Assembly: GCF_030732865.1 (NCBI RefSeq)
Contig: NZ_JASHKB010000009.1
Coordinates: forward strand, 90,134 to 154,133
DNA: 64,000 bases
Origin: Roseitalea sp. MMSF_3546
GTDB taxonomy: Bacteria; Pseudomonadota; Alphaproteobacteria; Rhizobiales; Rhizobiaceae
Reading direction: 5' to 3'
In this document: piece by piece, positions 28,489-37,255 of the stretch
Numbering within the stretch: position 1 is the stretch's first letter
Layout: each line of letters starts with the position of its first letter
The notes under the pieces: generated by a model
What the model was told of the DNA's origin: nothing
Database searches by the model: none
The model's input: the letters and a program-made list of their open reading frames with translations, nothing else
Translations under genes and position numbers: made by a program

Positions 28489-29136
28489 ATGATGAAAACC
28501 ATGCCCCGCATTACCCGTTTGAGCCGCCGCGCCGCGCTGGCGGCCGCCATCGGCACCGCCGCGACGCTTGCCCTGCCCGGCCCGTCCCTTGCCCAGGCGC
28601 CCGGCGCTGCCCAGGAAATCGCCAACCATTTCACGCGTGTGCGCACAATGATGGGCGAGTTCGTCCAGTTCGGACCGTCGGGCGAACAGACCGGCGGCCG
28701 TTTCTTCATCGAGCGCCCGGGCCGCGTCCTGTTCCTCTACGAGGAGCCGTCCAACATCCGCGTGGTGGCCGATGGCGACAACGTCGTGGTCAACAACAAG
28801 AAGCTCAGCACCTGGGACATCTATCCGCTCGGCAAGACCCCGCTCAATCTGATCCTTGGCGACCGCATCGACCTTGGCGGCGGCCGCGTCGTCAGCGTCA
28901 CCGAGGACGACGATCTGACCACCATCGTCATGCAGGACAAGCAGGTCTTCGGCGACAGCCAGATCACCATGATGTTCGACCCGCAGAGCTACGATCTGCG
29001 TCAGTGGACGATCCGCGACGCCAAGGGCCAGGACACCACGGTGATGATCTACAATGTCCGCAAGGGCGTGACCTTCGGCCCGGACACCTTCGAGATCGAC
29101 TACAACCGCATCCGCCGCGAGCGCGCGAGCCGCTAA
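28489..29136 (+). CDS. lolA: Periplasmic lipoprotein carrier, LolA family
   Basis: Predicted periplasmic chaperone that carries lipoproteins from LolCDE to the outer membrane, about 215 residues. The signal peptide (to about SLAQA, residue 35) has LSRRAALAAA, close to a twin-arginine motif, so Tat export is possible. The mature part shows the LolA pattern: HFTRVRTMMGEFVQFGPSGE, GRFFIERPGRVLFLYE, and VVADGDNVVVNNKK. ATG 28489 or 28492 is chosen because both put the signal peptide at the N-terminus; an in-frame GTG overlapping the ftsK stop would add 34 residues without family match. ftsK-lolA-xthA is a common Hyphomicrobiales order. Confidence 0.82.
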   Translation: MMKTMPRITRLSRRAALAAAIGTAATLALPGPSLAQAPGAAQEIANHFTRVRTMMGEFVQFGPSGEQTGGRFFIERPGRVLFLYEEPSNIRVVADGDNVVVNNKKLSTWDIYPLGKTPLNLILGDRIDLGGGRVVSVTEDDDLTTIVMQDKQVFGDSQITMMFDPQSYDLRQWTIRDAKGQDTTVMIYNVRKGVTFGPDTFEIDYNRIRRERASR

Positions 29137-29273
29137 CGGCCCGATAGCGGCATCTGCGTTCCATCGGTGCCGCACGCGATAAGCTGTGCGCGGCACCGGT
29201 CGCGCCGGGTCCCCCGCTTGCCGGCCCGCGCCCCGTTGCCTACAGATCCGGTCCAGCAAAGCCTCACTGCCGC

Positions 29274-30107
29274 ATGGAGCCGGAATTGCGCGCGTCCTCG
29301 ACCCTGACCGTTGCCACCTGGAACATAAACTCCGTGCGGCTGCGCCAGGGCCTTCTTGAGCGCTTTGTGCTCGAGCATGAACCCGACATCGTGTGCCTGC
29401 AGGAGACCAAGTGCCAGAACGGCCAGTTTCCCGCCGCACCGTTCCGCAAGCTCGGCTACGAGCACATCGCGCTCAACGGGCAGAAGGGCTATCACGGTGT
29501 CGCCACGCTTTCGCGGTTGCCGCTGGCACAGATCCAGTGCCGGAGCTTTTGCGGGATCGGCGATTCGCGGCACGTCGAATGCGTCGTCGAGATCGCCGGT
29601 CGGCGCATTCGCCTGCACAATTTCTACGTTCCGGCGGGCGGCGACGAGCCCGATCGCGATGTGAACCCGAAATTTGCGCACAAGCTCGATTTCCTCGAGG
29701 AAATGCGCTGCGTGACGACCGATGCGGGCACCCATGACGCCGCGCTTCTGGTCGGCGATCTCAACATCGCCCCGCTCGAGAACGATGTGTGGTCGCACAG
29801 GCAACTGCTGAAGGTGGTCAGCCACACGCCGGTCGAGACCGAGACGCTGGAGGACTTGCGGCGGAAGGCCGGCTGGACCGACCTGATGCGCACGCGCATC
29901 CCGCCCGAGGAAAAGCTCTATACCTGGTGGAGCTATCGGGCGCGCGACTGGCAGGCCTCCAACCGCGGCCGCCGGCTCGACCACATCTGGGGCACGCCGA
30001 ACCTGGTCTCGCCAATGTCTGACCTGCGCGTTCTCACCCAGGCGCGCGGCTGGCCAAAGCCGTCCGATCACGTGCCGGTGATCGCCCGTTTCGCGCTGGG
30101 CGCCTGA
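29274..30107 (+). CDS. xthA: Exodeoxyribonuclease III
   Basis: A 277-residue Mg-dependent AP endonuclease / 3'-5' exonuclease of base-excision repair. Motifs of the endonuclease-exonuclease-phosphatase fold are in place: TWNINSVRLR, CLQETKC with the metal-binding Glu, the catalytic VGDLNIAP, RLDHIWGTPN, and the terminal SDHVPVI with the Asp-His pair. It is slightly longer than E. coli XthA (268). The start at ATG 29274 adds about nine residues before the core; no other start fits better. It follows lolA by 137 bases. Confidence 0.94.
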   Translation: MEPELRASSTLTVATWNINSVRLRQGLLERFVLEHEPDIVCLQETKCQNGQFPAAPFRKLGYEHIALNGQKGYHGVATLSRLPLAQIQCRSFCGIGDSRHVECVVEIAGRRIRLHNFYVPAGGDEPDRDVNPKFAHKLDFLEEMRCVTTDAGTHDAALLVGDLNIAPLENDVWSHRQLLKVVSHTPVETETLEDLRRKAGWTDLMRTRIPPEEKLYTWWSYRARDWQASNRGRRLDHIWGTPNLVSPMSDLRVLTQARGWPKPSDHVPVIARFALGA

Positions 30108-30160
30108 CGTCGCGGACACGGAGGCCGGCAGGGCTGTCGCGGATCCGCTCGGCTCGCGAC

Positions 30161-30628
30161 CTACAGATCGACGGACTTGCGGAAGCTGCGTTCGAGTTCG
30201 GTGATCCGGCGCAGAAAGGCCGACAGTTCGTCGCGCATGATGTCGTGGATCGCGAGCGCGGTGTCCGGATACTCGCCGAGCATGCGCTTGAAGATCGATC
30301 GGCTCACGCGGAACAGTTCGGCATCGGTCCTGGCAACCGCTCCGGTCATGCGCTCGGTTTCGGTGATCAGCGCGAACTGGCCGAGCACCTCTCCGGCGGC
30401 GGCCGTGTCCAGCGCGACGTCCTTGCCGCGAATGCGCCGCGTCAGGTCGATTTCGCCACGCACGATGACATAGCCGCATTCGGCCGGATCGTTCTGGACG
30501 TAGAGCGTTTGCCCGGCGGTCAACTGGACCCGCTCCGCGCCGAAAGCCAGGAGCCGCAATTGATCCTGGTCCAGATGCTCAAAGAGCGTTGCGGCCGAAA
30601 GGGCGCGTATGTCATCTTCGAGCGTCAC
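30161..30628 (-). CDS. Stand-alone cyclic nucleotide-binding domain protein
   Basis: A 155-residue cytoplasmic protein consisting of one cNMP-binding beta-barrel (LFEHLDQDQLRLLAFGAERV, AGQTLYVQNDPAECGYVIVRGEI, GEVLGQFALITETERMTGAVA) followed by a helix. There is no DNA-binding winged helix as in Crp and no enzymatic domain. The phosphate-binding cassette is GEVLGQFALITETERMTGA, with a Glu where Crp-type proteins have GE-L and Arg near its end, so nucleotide binding is plausible. It is convergent with xthA. Function is unknown beyond the domain. Confidence 0.8.
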   Translation of the reverse strand: MTLEDDIRALSAATLFEHLDQDQLRLLAFGAERVQLTAGQTLYVQNDPAECGYVIVRGEIDLTRRIRGKDVALDTAAAGEVLGQFALITETERMTGAVARTDAELFRVSRSIFKRMLGEYPDTALAIHDIMRDELSAFLRRITELERSFRKSVDL

Positions 30629-30689
30629 GGAACCGCCCCGCCCCCGATCGTTTGCGAATCAAGCTGTTACATGAGCGTAGCAGAAATAA

Positions 30690-30708
30690 AAAGGGGAGCG
30701 CCGCCCCC
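30690..30708 (-). terminator. Candidate intrinsic terminator downstream of cenR
   Basis: Read on the minus strand, GGGG and CCCC arms enclose an eight-base loop and are followed by TTTTT. The stem is short (4-5 bp) and about 220 bases after the cenR stop, so this is tentative. The rest of the 299-base gap (30629-30927) shows no gene; it must also hold the promoter of the cNMP-binding gene. Confidence 0.4.
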
Positions 30709-30927
30709 GGCAAGTCGATCTGCGCGTCGAGCCAGTTTCGCATCCGATGCCAGGGCCACCGGGACCTTCCGACATCGATTGGCGGATCGAAAGCCCCGCT
30801 CAAATCAATGCGTTACCAGTGACCCGCCAAACCCGGCATCCGCATCGGCGAGCGCTGCGGAGGCGATGCACGCGCCGGGATCGGTTCGGCCGGGCGGTTC
30901 GCACGGCGTCCGGCTGCCCCGTTGGGC

Positions 30928-31611
30928 TCACGGTACCAGCTTGTAGCCGCCGCTTTCGGTCACCAGGATCGCCGCGTTGGAGGGGTCGCGCTCGATCTTC
31001 TGGCGCAGCCGGTAGACATGGGTTTCCAGCGTGTGCGTCGTCACGCCCGAATTGTAGCCCCAGACCTCCTCGAGCAGCGTGTCGCGCGTGACGACCTGTG
31101 CGCCGGCGCGATAAAGATACTTGATGATCGCCGCTTCCTTTTCGGTCAGGCGCACCTTCTTGCCATTGCCGTCGATCAGCATCTTCTGGCTCGGCGTGAA
31201 GGTGTAGGGGCCCACCGCGAAGGTCGCGTCCTCGCTCTGTTCGTGCTGGCGCAACTGCGCGCGGATACGCGCCAGCAGCACGGCGAACTTGAAGGGCTTG
31301 GTGACATAGTCGTTGGCGCCGGCCTCCAGCCCCAGGATCGTGTCCGAATCGGTATCGTGCCCGGTCAGCATGATCACCGGCGCCTTGAACCCGCCCTTGC
31401 GCAGGATCTTGACCGCCTCGCGCCCGTCCATGTCGGGCAGGCCGACATCCATGACGATCAGGTCGATCATGGCCGACCGCGCCGCCTCGATTCCCTTGGC
31501 CGCGGTCTGGGCCTGAATGACGTCGAATTCCTCGTACAGCGACAATTGCTCGACGAGGACATCGCGCAGATCGTCGTCGTCATCGACCAGCAACAGCGTC
31601 CGTGTCGTCAT
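30928..31611 (-). CDS. cenR: OmpR-type response regulator, CenR family
   Basis: A 227-residue two-domain regulator. The receiver domain has the acidic pocket VDDDDD, phospho-acceptor Asp in IVMDVGLPDMDG, switch Thr in MLTGHD and Lys in YVTKPFKF. The winged helix ends with HTLETHVYRLRQKIERDP and ESGGYKLVP. LVEQLSLYEEF and EVWGYNSGVTTHTLETHV are characteristic of CenR, an essential alphaproteobacterial regulator of cell-envelope and division genes partnered with CenK. The start at 31611 is chosen (AAGGGG upstream); 25 in-frame codons further upstream are Arg/Lys-rich and unlike the family. No sensor kinase is adjacent, as is usual for cenR. Confidence 0.9.
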   Translation of the reverse strand: MTTRTLLLVDDDDDLRDVLVEQLSLYEEFDVIQAQTAAKGIEAARSAMIDLIVMDVGLPDMDGREAVKILRKGGFKAPVIMLTGHDTDSDTILGLEAGANDYVTKPFKFAVLLARIRAQLRQHEQSEDATFAVGPYTFTPSQKMLIDGNGKKVRLTEKEAAIIKYLYRAGAQVVTRDTLLEEVWGYNSGVTTHTLETHVYRLRQKIERDPSNAAILVTESGGYKLVP

Positions 31612-31741
31612 CTTGCACCCCTTGAGCTTCGGGCCGCGCCCGCAGCGAATCGTCCCTGACGGCCTTTTCGCCCGCCGTTTTGGCATCTTAGCGACAAAAG
31701 TGATCTCAACAAATGCTCAACTTTGCGTGTATGAGCGGGCC

Positions 31742-32311
31742 ATGCCCGAATGCACCACGACAACCGGACCGATCGGGCGCACCGTGCTGCGCCGGCTGGT
31801 GGTGCGGCGCGCGCCGGGCCGGCCGAGCATCGGCCTGCTCGCCGCCGGCGGTCGGGTGCTGCCCTGCGCATTGGGGCGCAGCGGCACGACCACGCGCAAG
31901 CGCGAGGGCGACGGCGCAACCCCTGGCTACGCCGTGCTGCGCCCGCTGTGGGCCTACTGGCGGGCCGATCGCGGAGGACGGCCGGCCACGGCGTTGCCCG
32001 TGCGACGGACAGCGCACACCGATGGCTGGTGCGATGCGCCCGGCCATCCCGCCTACAACCGGCCCGTGCGCCTGCCCTTTGTCGCCTCGCACGAGACGAT
32101 ATGGCGGACCGACCATCTCTACGACATCTGCGTCGTGCTCGACTGGAACGTGGTTCCGGGTCGCCGGCGCAATGCCGGCTCGGCGATCTTCATGCATCTT
32201 GTCCGGCCCGGCTATGCGCCAACGGCCGGCTGCATCGCCCTTGCGCGGGACGATCTTGTCTGGCTGCTGGCCCGCATGGACCGGCACACCCGCATCGCCG
32301 TGTGCGGGTGA
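31742..32311 (+). CDS. L,D-transpeptidase-family (YkuD) protein without visible signal peptide
   Basis: A 189-residue YkuD-domain protein. The catalytic signature is present at the C-terminal part: MHLVRPGYAPTAGCIALARD, with histidine, GC nucleophile and a following leucine-rich helix. LYDICVVLDWN is the preceding strand. YkuD enzymes make 3-3 crosslinks or attach proteins to peptidoglycan in the periplasm. Here the N-terminus (MPECTTTTGPIGRTVLRRLV) has no hydrophobic signal, as in a group of short alphaproteobacterial members, so location and role are open. It is divergent from cenR with 130 bases between. Confidence 0.8.
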   Translation: MPECTTTTGPIGRTVLRRLVVRRAPGRPSIGLLAAGGRVLPCALGRSGTTTRKREGDGATPGYAVLRPLWAYWRADRGGRPATALPVRRTAHTDGWCDAPGHPAYNRPVRLPFVASHETIWRTDHLYDICVVLDWNVVPGRRRNAGSAIFMHLVRPGYAPTAGCIALARDDLVWLLARMDRHTRIAVCG

Positions 32312-32719
32312 TCACACGCCCATGAAGCCGATCACCGCGCCCATGAGCAGCGCCACGATCAGCCAGTGCGCGCCGTCGATCAGCGTCAGGTCCCAGCGCG
32401 CGCCCTGGTAGCGGTGGTTGACCAGCATCGCCGTGATGATGAAGCCGAGCCACACCAGCCCCCCGGAAATGACGCCGTTTCGCACCGTCACCCGGCCATC
32501 GCCCAGATGGCCGATCACGCCCGCCAGCACATAGGCCATGACAAGCAGGCTCACCGCCGTCGTCACGAACAGGGTCGGCGTGAATGCCGCCTGCTCGGGC
32601 GTCAGGCCCGCCGCCTTCATCCAGGCCCGGGACAGCGCGCCGTAATAGACCGCGCCGAACACGAAGGCCGCCAATGCCGCAAGCCCGACGGCGAGATAGT
32701 TCATTCCCGCAAATTCCAT
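32312..32719 (-). CDS. DUF1761-type four-helix membrane protein
   Basis: A 135-residue inner-membrane protein with about four hydrophobic helices: LAVGLAALAAFVFGAVYYGA, FVTTAVSLLVMAYVLAGVIG, GLVWLGFIITAMLVNHRYQG and WLIVALLMGAVIGFMGV. The YYGALSRAWMKAAG segment after helix 1 and the central NHRYQG are typical of the DUF1761 family, whose function is unknown. The ATG at 32719 is preferred for its GGAGGAGAC upstream; an in-frame ATG lies seven codons earlier. It converges on the L,D-transpeptidase gene with no gap. Confidence 0.75.
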   Translation of the reverse strand: MEFAGMNYLAVGLAALAAFVFGAVYYGALSRAWMKAAGLTPEQAAFTPTLFVTTAVSLLVMAYVLAGVIGHLGDGRVTVRNGVISGGLVWLGFIITAMLVNHRYQGARWDLTLIDGAHWLIVALLMGAVIGFMGV

Positions 32720-32892
32720 GGCCGTCTCCTCCACCGCCATCGCCCCTGTGCGATGAAACGCCGCACCGGCGCGCGAATCAAGCCCGCGCCTCACGCATCA
32801 GCCGGCCGAACCGGCGAGCAAGGCGCCGATCGCGGTCGCACGCGCGCGGTCCGCACGGGCACGCTCGCCCGGAAACGGTCATCGGGACACGG

Positions 32893-33330
32893 TCATCTGG
32901 GTGGATCGTCGAGGCCGCCCATGCGGCAGACTTCGAGCCACTCGTCCTCGGTGACCGGTTGCACCGAAAGCCGCATGGAGGTCACCAGCGCCATCTCCGA
33001 GAGCCTGGGATTGGCCTTGACCGCCTTGAGCGTCACCGGCTGCGGCATGTCGCACACCGCCCTGACGTCCACGCACTCCCAGCGCGGATCGTCGGTGGTC
33101 GAATCGGGATGGATCTCCTTGCAGATCTCGACGATGCCGACGATCTGAAGACCCTCGTTGGAGTGATAGAAGAACGCCTTGTCGCCCAGCTTCATCGCCC
33201 GCATGTTGTTGCGCGCCTGGTAGTTGCGAATGCCGTCCCATTCCTCGCCCGCCGCGCCCCTGGCCTTCTGCTGCTCCCAGGACCACTTGAACGGTTCGGA
33301 TTTGAAGAGCCAGTACTGGGCCATGGTCAT
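32893..33330 (-). CDS. EVE-domain protein
   Basis: A 145-residue single EVE domain, a PUA/YTH-like fold thought to read modified bases in nucleic acids. Conserved landmarks: QYWLFKSEPFKWSWEQQ, EWDGIRNYQARNNMRAM, GDKAFFYHSNEG and the C-terminal LSVQPVTEDEWLEVCRMGG. The start codon at 33330 overlaps the gpsA stop (ATGA); the ATG two codons later (33324) is equally compatible with the family. tsaD-gpsA-EVE is a conserved alphaproteobacterial operon, consistent with coupled expression here. Confidence 0.9.
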   Translation of the reverse strand: MTMAQYWLFKSEPFKWSWEQQKARGAAGEEWDGIRNYQARNNMRAMKLGDKAFFYHSNEGLQIVGIVEICKEIHPDSTTDDPRWECVDVRAVCDMPQPVTLKAVKANPRLSEMALVTSMRLSVQPVTEDEWLEVCRMGGLDDPPR

Positions 33331-34310
33331 CCTTGTCGAAGTTCGGGTCGGATCGGGCGCGCCAGCAATGTCGCGATGGCGATGTCGACGTCAAGCCTGC
33401 CCGAAAGGATCGCCGCCACCGTGGCGATGATCGGCGCGTCGATGCCGTGCTGGCGCGCGATCCGGTCCGCGATGGCCGCCGTGGGCACGCCCTCGGCCAG
33501 TTTCAGCCCGGATGGATCCTCGCCGCGGCCGATGGCCCGACCATAGGTGAAATTGCGCGACTGCGCCGACGCGCAGGTCAGGATCAGGTCGCCCAGCCCG
33601 GACAGGCCGGACAGCGTCTCCGCCCGGGCGCCCAGCGCCATGGCGAGCCGCGACATTTCTGCAAATCCCCGCGTCGTCAGCGCCGCCAGCGCGCTCGCGC
33701 CGAGCCGGCGCCCGTCGACGATGCCGGCGGCGATCGCCAGCACGTTCTTGAGCGCTCCGCCCTGCTCGACCCCGACCGGATCGTCGCTCGCATAGCAGCG
33801 CAGGCCCGGCCGCGACAGCGCCCGGCTGGCCGCCAGCGCGGCCTCCAGATCGTCCATGGCGACCGTCACCGCGGTCGGCAGGCCGGCGCTCACATCGGCG
33901 GCGAAGCTCGGTCCGGACAGCACGGCGTGGCGGTGGCCCGGCGCGATCTCGCCCATGACCTCGGTCATCGTCCGCCCGGTCTCGCGCTCGATGCCCTTGG
34001 CGCAGGAGACCAGCAGCGCGCCCGGTGGCACACGGCCGGCCATTTCGCCAAGCACGGCGCGCAGTGTCTGCGCCGGAACCGCGAACAGCACATGCTCGGC
34101 GCCGGCCAGCGCTTCGGCGGCATCGGTCGTCGCACCGATGGCCGCGGGCAGTTCGATATTGCCAAGATAGTATGTGTTGCGGCGTCTGGCGTTGACTTCG
34201 GCGATGACGCCGCCATCGCGCCCCCACAGCGTGCACGGCGCCGCGCCGCGCGCCATGGCGGCTGCCAGCGCCGTGCCCCAGGCACCCGCCCCGATCACCG
34301 CCACGCTCAT
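33327..34310 (-). CDS. gpsA: NAD(P)-dependent glycerol-3-phosphate dehydrogenase
   Basis: A 327-residue cytoplasmic enzyme reducing dihydroxyacetone phosphate to sn-glycerol-3-phosphate for phospholipid synthesis. The N-terminal Rossmann motif is [29 protein letters not shown] is the family loop, and the catalytic lysine is in [15 protein letters not shown]. The helical C-terminal domain ([25 protein letters not shown]) is complete. It overlaps tsaD upstream and the EVE gene downstream by four bases each, so all three are co-translated. Confidence 0.95.
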   Translation of the reverse strand: MSVAVIGAGAWGTALAAAMARGAAPCTLWGRDGGVIAEVNARRRNTYYLGNIELPAAIGATTDAAEALAGAEHVLFAVPAQTLRAVLGEMAGRVPPGALLVSCAKGIERETGRTMTEVMGEIAPGHRHAVLSGPSFAADVSAGLPTAVTVAMDDLEAALAASRALSRPGLRCYASDDPVGVEQGGALKNVLAIAAGIVDGRRLGASALAALTTRGFAEMSRLAMALGARAETLSGLSGLGDLILTCASAQSRNFTYGRAIGRGEDPSGLKLAEGVPTAAIADRIARQHGIDAPIIATVAAILSGRLDVDIAIATLLARPIRPELRQG

Positions 34311-35389
34311 GCCTTGGCCCCCTTGCGGCCCGCGCCGATCAGCGGCGCGGCCGCCTCATCGAGCGGCCATCGCGGCCGCGGCGGCGCATCGAGCGGCGTC
34401 CTCGCGCCCTGGCGGAAATGTTCGAGCCCTGCCCAGGCGATCATCGCGGCATTGTCGGCGCACAGCGCCATGGGCGGAGCGAAGAAGGCGAAGCCGTGCA
34501 CCCGGCAAAGCGCCTCGAGCATGGACCTGATGGCACCATTGGCCGCCACGCCGCCGGCGACGACCAGCGTCGGATTGGGCGCGGAGATCTCGTTTCGGTA
34601 TCGCTGCAGGCTGCGCGTCACGCGATCCTCCAGCGTGTCGACCACCGCAGCCTGGAACGAGGCGCAAAGATCGTCGATGTCGGTGTCGCCGAGCGTGCCC
34701 AGTTCGCCGGCACGCTGGCGCAGCGCGGTCTTCAGTCCCGAAAACGAAAAATCGGGCCGCGCTTCGCCCCTGAGCGGGCGCGGCAGGTCGAAGCGCGCCG
34801 GGTCGCCCCGCGCCGCGCGCGCCTCGACCTGCGGGCCGCCCGGATAGGGCAGGCCGAGCAGCTTGGCCGTCTTGTCGAAGGCTTCGCCGAGCGCGTCGTC
34901 GATCGTCGTCGCCCAGCGTTCGTAATCGCCGAGCCCGCGCACCAGCAGCATCTGCGTGTGTCCGCCCGATACGAGCAGCAGCAGATAGGGAAATGCGAGC
35001 CCGTCGGTCAGGCGCGGGGTCAGCGCATGCCCCTCGAGGTGATTGACCGCCACGAACGGCTTGCCGCGCGCCATCGCGATCGCCTTGGCCGTCATCGTGC
35101 CGACGATCAGTCCGCCGATCAGCCCCGGTCCGGCCGTTGCCGCCACCGCGTCGATCCGGTCCCAGCCGGTTTCGGCCCGTTCCAGCGCGCCCGCGATCAC
35201 CCCGTCGAGCTTTTCGACATGGGCACGCGCGGCGATCTCCGGCACCACGCCGCCGAAAGCGGCATGCTCGGCAAACTGGCTGTAGACGACATTGGCGAGG
35301 ATTTCGCCGCTCGGCGCGTTCTTGGCGGCGCGCACCACCGCCGCGGCCGTCTCGTCGCAGCTCGTCTCAATGCCGAGAACCGTCGTCAT
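34307..35389 (-). CDS. tsaD: tRNA N6-threonylcarbamoyladenosine transferase subunit TsaD
   Basis: A 360-residue ASKHA-fold protein that, with TsaB and TsaE, transfers the threonylcarbamoyl group to A37 of ANN-decoding tRNAs. Motifs: [15 protein letters not shown] at the N-terminus, [12 protein letters not shown], the metal-binding [17 protein letters not shown], and [13 protein letters not shown]. The start at 35389 gives [11 protein letters not shown]; a long in-frame extension upstream has no family similarity and overlaps hemC's control region. It is divergent from hemC with 90 bases between the starts. Confidence 0.95.
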   Translation of the reverse strand: MTTVLGIETSCDETAAAVVRAAKNAPSGEILANVVYSQFAEHAAFGGVVPEIAARAHVEKLDGVIAGALERAETGWDRIDAVAATAGPGLIGGLIVGTMTAKAIAMARGKPFVAVNHLEGHALTPRLTDGLAFPYLLLLVSGGHTQMLLVRGLGDYERWATTIDDALGEAFDKTAKLLGLPYPGGPQVEARAARGDPARFDLPRPLRGEARPDFSFSGLKTALRQRAGELGTLGDTDIDDLCASFQAAVVDTLEDRVTRSLQRYRNEISAPNPTLVVAGGVAANGAIRSMLEALCRVHGFAFFAPPMALCADNAAMIAWAGLEHFRQGARTPLDAPPRPRWPLDEAAAPLIGAGRKGAKA

Positions 35390-35479
35390 CGTCCACGCTC
35401 GCCAAAGGACCGATTGCCGCGCACCGTCTTCGGGGTTAGGGATTGGCCCGCCTATCACGGATCGGGGAGCAAGCAAACA

Positions 35480-36415
35480 TTGGCGCACGCATTCGGCAAG
35501 GTCAGGATCGGCACGCGCGGCAGCCCGCTGGCGCTCGCCCAGGCGCATGAAGTGCGCGACCGCCTGGTGGCGGCGCATGGCACCGATCCGCAGGCGATCG
35601 AGATCGTGGTGATCTCCACCGCAGGCGACCGCATCCTCGACCGCCCGCTCGCCGAGGTCGGCGGCAAGGGCCTGTTCACCGAGGAGATCGAGGCCAGGCT
35701 GGCCAGCGGCGAGATCGACATCGCCGTCCATTCGTCAAAGGACATGCCGACGGCCCTGCCCGAAGGGCTCGCCCTGACCGCCTTTCTGGCACGCGAGGAT
35801 CCGCGCGACGCCTTTATCGGCAAGGCCGCGCCGAGCCTGGGCGAATTGCCGCAGGGCGCGGTGGTCGGCACGTCGTCGCTGCGCCGGCAGGCGCTGGTGC
35901 GCCGCGCCCGGCCCGATGTCACCGTCGTCGAGTTTCGCGGCAATGTGCAGACACGCCTGAAGAAGCTCGCCGACGGCGTCGCGGACGCCACGCTTCTGGC
36001 CAATGCCGGCCTGAGGCGGCTGGGAATGTCCGACGTGATCACCGATCTGATCGACATGACCGTGTTTCCGCCCGCCCCCGGCCAGGGCGCGATCTGCATC
36101 GAGGGGCGCGCCGGCGATGCGCGCACGGACGCGCTGGTCGAACCGCTCGATGATCGGGCCACGCACGCCGCGCTGACATGCGAACGTGCCTTTCTCGCCG
36201 CGCTGGACGGCTCCTGCCGCACGCCGATCGCCGGTCACGCGCGCATCGACGGCGAGACCATCGATTTTGCCGGCACGATCCTGACGCCCGATGGCAGCCG
36301 GTCCCATGATGTCGCGATGAGCGGGCCGCTCGGCGACCCCGCCGGGCTCGGCCGCCGCGCCGGCGAGGACGTCCGCGCCCGGGCCGGCGAGAGCTTCTTC
36401 GAAAGCTGGACATGA
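35480..36415 (+). CDS. hemC: Hydroxymethylbilane synthase (porphobilinogen deaminase)
   Basis: A 311-residue cytoplasmic enzyme joining four porphobilinogens into hydroxymethylbilane in haem and other tetrapyrrole synthesis. [16 protein letters not shown] marks the N-terminus, HSSKDMPT the substrate site, TSSLRRQAL the arginine cluster, and the cofactor cysteine is in [12 protein letters not shown]. The start is TTG at 35480 with GGGGAGC nine bases upstream; no in-frame ATG gives a sensible N-terminus. hemD follows with an ATGA overlap. Confidence 0.94.
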   Translation: MAHAFGKVRIGTRGSPLALAQAHEVRDRLVAAHGTDPQAIEIVVISTAGDRILDRPLAEVGGKGLFTEEIEARLASGEIDIAVHSSKDMPTALPEGLALTAFLAREDPRDAFIGKAAPSLGELPQGAVVGTSSLRRQALVRRARPDVTVVEFRGNVQTRLKKLADGVADATLLANAGLRRLGMSDVITDLIDMTVFPPAPGQGAICIEGRAGDARTDALVEPLDDRATHAALTCERAFLAALDGSCRTPIAGHARIDGETIDFAGTILTPDGSRSHDVAMSGPLGDPAGLGRRAGEDVRARAGESFFESWT

Positions 36416-37161
36416 CCGCCGGGCGGCGGCCGACCGTCCTCGTCACCCGGCCCCAGCCGGGCGCCGCGCGGACCGCGACCGTTCTGCGCGCGGCCGGTTT
36501 CGAACCGCTCGTCCTGCCCTTCACCGAAATCGCGCCGCTGGCGGTCGACCCCGCTGCCATCGATGCGGCGCGAAAGGCCGGTGGCGTGGCGGTCACCAGC
36601 GCCAATGCCATCGCGCAAGCGCCGCCGCCCCTGCTCGGCGCCATTGCCGGCAGGCCGGTCTTCGCGGTGGGCGAGGCGACGGCGCGCAAGGCACGCAAAG
36701 CCGGTCTCGCGCCGGTCGTCTCGGCCGATGGCGACGCCACCGATCTCGCCCGGCTTGTCGATGCGCAAAGCGCGCCGTCGGCGCGCGTCGCCTATCTGTG
36801 CGGACGCATCCGCACCGGCGCGCTGGAAACCGCGCTCGCGGCAACGGGCCGCGACATCGTGCTGGTGGAGACCTACCAGGCCAAGAAAGTCAGCGGCCTG
36901 ACTGACAAATGGCGGGAATTGGTCCAAAGCCGCAAAGTCGACGCGATCCTGTTGCATTCCGGGCTCGCCGCACGGATAGCGGTGCAGCTTCTGGACGCCG
37001 ACAGCGAGCGCCAAGGTGCTGCGAATGTTGATTTTTTCGCGATATCCGAGCGCGTTGGCCGGGAGCTCTGCGACGCTGCGAAGGCGCGGCTGCACATCGC
37101 ACGGGCCCCGCGCGAGGATGCGCTGATCGCTGCGCTCGGGGCCGTCTATGCCAGGCCATGA
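36412..37161 (+). CDS. hemD: Uroporphyrinogen-III synthase
   Basis: A 249-residue HemD-family protein that cyclises hydroxymethylbilane with inversion of ring D. The family is poorly conserved; visible features are [17 protein letters not shown] at the N-terminus, [26 protein letters not shown], and [18 protein letters not shown] in domain 2. The identification rests on these plus the overlap with hemC (ATGA), the standard arrangement. It is followed by the Mic60-like gene. Confidence 0.9.
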   Translation: MTAGRRPTVLVTRPQPGAARTATVLRAAGFEPLVLPFTEIAPLAVDPAAIDAARKAGGVAVTSANAIAQAPPPLLGAIAGRPVFAVGEATARKARKAGLAPVVSADGDATDLARLVDAQSAPSARVAYLCGRIRTGALETALAATGRDIVLVETYQAKKVSGLTDKWRELVQSRKVDAILLHSGLAARIAVQLLDADSERQGAANVDFFAISERVGRELCDAAKARLHIARAPREDALIAALGAVYARP

Positions 37162-37255
37162 GCATCGCATCGACCGATGTGGCTTTCGCTGCGCGTTCAG
37201 CGTGCTACAAACGCCTTGCGAAGGCCCGCGATCGGACGGTTAGACGGAGGCGACT

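Noticed and set aside
30928..31686. Longer CenR start at 31686
   Set aside because: The 25 extra residues are basic and unlike CenR proteins; ATG 31611 gives the standard start with a ribosome site.
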